DNA of 64,000 nucleotides from Hyphomicrobium denitrificans ATCC 51888 (GTDB lineage: Bacteria > Pseudomonadota > Alphaproteobacteria > Rhizobiales > Hyphomicrobiaceae). The stretch is from assembly GCF_000143145.1 (NCBI RefSeq), contig NC_014313.1, positions 2,170,001 to 2,234,000 of the forward strand, in the 5' to 3' direction. Under the pieces are notes generated by a model. That model was not told the DNA's origin. It saw nothing but the letters and a program-made list of their open reading frames with translations, and ran no database searches. Shown piece after piece: positions 62,162 to 64,000 of the stretch. Position 1 is the first letter of the stretch. The number at the start of each line of letters is the position of its first letter. Both the position numbers and the translations under genes were made by a program.

Positions 62162-63241
62162 TCAAGCCGTCGCCGCTTCTTTAGAGGAGGTCTTAAGCGT
62201 CCGCTTGATCAGGGCCGAGACAATCGGGCGTTTTCGCAACGCGGCCAGGAACCGGCGGCCGTCCCGGGTGCGGGTCCAAGCTTCGAGCGGGGGAATGCGG
62301 TCCGTCGCACGATAGTAGCGCTTGGCGAGCGCGAGGCTCACCAGGGCGATGGCTGCCCCGACATACAGGTCGATGAGGTAATGGCCGCCGACCGGGACGG
62401 TCGAGACGAACATGACCACGTTCAGCAATATGCCGAGCACGCCGATGATCGGTACACCACGCCAGGCCACAGCGAACAGGATGGCGGACGCCGCGTGATA
62501 GCTCGGGAACTCGACGATGCCGCTGAACACCATTTCGCGCCAGCCGTTGCGCAAGCCTTCAATGAACTTCGGCTGCTCCCAAGGCATGACGTTGACCGCG
62601 TCGGGGAAGTCGGCGGGCGTGAAATTGAAGTGCCAATACGGCCCCATCGCGGGGAACAGGAAAAATCCGAACATCGTGATGGCGAGCGTGATGGCGGACG
62701 CAGTGATCATCACGCGCAAACGCTGGGGATCGGTCGCGGTCAACGCAACGATCAACACGACGGGCTGCCAGAGATTGCTGGCGTAGACGTCGCACAGCAC
62801 GCGTGAAAGCAGAGGGTGGTCGCGGAACCAGAACGCAATCGCAACCCAGTCGACGCCCATGCGGCGATCGATTTCGGCCAACGCCGAATCCTGCAGCGGC
62901 ATCGCGAAGGCAGCGAGAACGGAGCACAACGGCGGCACGACGAGGAACGTCGCCATCAGAATCGCGGCCATTTCCATGATCAGCGCCGGACGAAGCCAGC
63001 CGGCGCCTGTCAACGCCGCGGCGATCGCGAGCAGAATGACGAACTGGGCAGTGAGCAGATAGGGCGCGTAATGAAAGCCCATCGCGACCGACAGGATCGC
63101 GAGCAGCACCGCGCAGGCCGCCATGATGATCCAGGCGAGGCGCGCCGAACGGTTCCAAAGCTCGGGAATGCCGGCACGCAGGTACACCCACGCGACCTCC
63201 CACATCGGCTTCGGCAAAATCGCGAAAGACGCAATACTCAT
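62162..63241 (-). CDS. PAP2-superfamily multi-pass membrane protein
   Basis: 359 residues, about nine membrane helices. The C-terminal half has the phosphatase-like motifs FPSYHAASAILFAVAW and VPVGGHYLIDLYVGAAIAL, i.e. the His of motif 2 and the His/Asp of motif 3 in the inositolphosphorylceramide-synthase/AUR1-like PAP2_3 branch. Such proteins act on lipid phosphates or transfer phospho-head groups at the membrane. Substrate unknown. 31 bp upstream of coaD on the same strand. Confidence 0.82.
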   Translation of the reverse strand: MSIASFAILPKPMWEVAWVYLRAGIPELWNRSARLAWIIMAACAVLLAILSVAMGFHYAPYLLTAQFVILLAIAAALTGAGWLRPALIMEMAAILMATFLVVPPLCSVLAAFAMPLQDSALAEIDRRMGVDWVAIAFWFRDHPLLSRVLCDVYASNLWQPVVLIVALTATDPQRLRVMITASAITLAITMFGFFLFPAMGPYWHFNFTPADFPDAVNVMPWEQPKFIEGLRNGWREMVFSGIVEFPSYHAASAILFAVAWRGVPIIGVLGILLNVVMFVSTVPVGGHYLIDLYVGAAIALVSLALAKRYYRATDRIPPLEAWTRTRDGRRFLAALRKRPIVSALIKRTLKTSSKEAATA

Positions 63242-63383
63242 CGGGACGGCCCCACTACTCGACCGGGGTGTTCTGCCAGAGAAGCCTGAAAGGCGCGTTA
63301 AGGCTGGCGAGGAATTTGCCTATCCGATAAAATTCAATCATTTCATGATCCTAAACGCGTTCTACTCTCCCGATCGTGCAAAC

Positions 63384-63413
63384 AAAAAAGAGGCCCGGAT
63401 GTCGCCGGGCCTC
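63384..63413 (-). terminator. Terminator of the OmpW-family gene
   Basis: Perfect 9-bp stem GAGGCCCGG / CCGGGCCTC with a 6-base loop; on the minus strand it is followed by six T. 29 bp beyond the stop codon at 63443. Confidence 0.9.
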
Positions 63414-63442
63414 TCGCAAAAGACTCGCGTGTCGCGCGCGTT

Positions 63443-64000
63443 CTATTTCAGTGGCGCATACTCGGAACGCGATCCGAAAATGTCAGAGAGATTGAAACGA
63501 TAGCCGAGGCCGACGGAGACGATGAGCGGGTCGACCGTCACGTTCGCCTTGACGTCCGTGCCCTTCCAGGAAACGTCGGTATCGAGCCAGACCTTTTTGA
63601 TGTCGGCGTTGAAGTACCAGCCCTGGCCGAGTTCCACGTCGACGCCCGCCTGCAGCGCGAAGCCCCATGAGTCATCGAGCTTGATTTTGGCGCCGCCGAG
63701 ATCGCTTTTGCCGCCGTCGAAATAGTGGATGTATTGCACGCCCGCGCCGACGTACGGCTTGAAGCCGCCGACCGGATCGAAATGATATTGCAGCGTTACG
63801 ATCGGGGGAAGGTCCAGAAGCTTCCGAGATCCGTGCCGTGCAGCGATCCCTTACCTTCCGCTTCGAAACGCGCGAAGCAGCAGAACAACTCCGCCGCGAT
63901 GTTCTTGGTGAAGAAGTGCGTCACCGTCAGAGTCGGAAGAACTTCCGTGCTGACGTCGGCACTGGCGTTCGGATCGATATTGACCTTCGCGCTCGAGTCC
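63443..64000 (-). pseudogene. OmpW-family outer-membrane protein, frameshifted here and cut by window edge
   Basis: The minus strand encodes OmpW in two frames. From the edge inward: VNIDPNASADVSTEVLPTLT, FFTKNIAAELFCCFARF, GKGSLHGTDLGSFWTFP; then the frame hits a stop. In the next frame IVTLQYHFDPVGGFKPYVGA, GVQYIHYFDGGKSDLGGAKI and the terminal VSVGLGYRFNL follow. Reading FWTFPPIVTL would need one more C in the C5 run at 63804-63808, so a one-base deletion in a homopolymer explains the break. It could be a sequencing error or a true pseudogene or phase variant. OmpW is an 8-strand barrel for small hydrophobic compounds. The N-terminus lies outside the window. A good terminator follows. Confidence 0.85.

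Overview
The window is about 64 kb of GC-rich DNA (my visual estimate is about 60 percent GC). It carries alphaproteobacterial, Hyphomicrobiales-type genes: cckA, a DksA with a single zinc-finger cysteine, EcfG-type general stress promoters, a SOS-like box at recA, DUF1236 and DUF2076 proteins. There is also a paralogue of formaldehyde-activating enzyme. A methylotroph-related member of the Hyphomicrobiaceae, for example Hyphomicrobium, is the best guess. This is inferred from gene content, not from a database search.

Layout. 0-16 kb is mostly core genome: rpsD (partial), a TrmJ-like RNA methyltransferase with an extra N-terminal domain, icd, a small methyltransferase, alaS, recA, the Fae paralogue, cckA, a FliO-like protein and dksA. 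Between them lie several families of palindromic extragenic repeats. 16-30 kb holds a MoxR-type ATPase, asnB, a TetR-regulated EmrAB efflux operon, a ZnuD-like TonB-dependent receptor with a Zur-like box, and a run of small exported or hydrophilic proteins. In 28.4-30.4 kb I find EcfG-type promoter motifs. One drives a small Gln/Gly-rich protein. Another precedes an apparently unannotated structured RNA on the minus strand with three stem-loops, each with a C5 loop.

31-54 kb looks like one functional island. A complete type II secretion system (gspE-F-G-H-I-J-K-L-M and a GspC-like gene on the minus strand, gspD divergent, then a prepilin peptidase) is followed by four predicted exported alpha/beta-hydrolases: two tandem type-B carboxylesterases and two divergent esterase-like proteins. 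Three AraC-family regulators are interleaved with them. The simple reading is a secretion machine next to its regulated substrates, but that link is inferred. An STN-domain periplasmic protein sits at the other edge of the gsp cluster.

54-64 kb returns to housekeeping: a Mur-ligase-like protein with a changed P-loop and a C-terminal four-Cys motif, tRNA-Lys(TTT), an EamA permease, then a minus-strand run coaD - alkyltransferase-like - two cyclophilins - DUF423 - queA - tgt, a PAP2-type membrane protein, and an OmpW-family gene that is frameshifted in this sequence and runs off the window.

No CRISPR array, rRNA operon, insertion sequence, integrase or replication origin was recognised.
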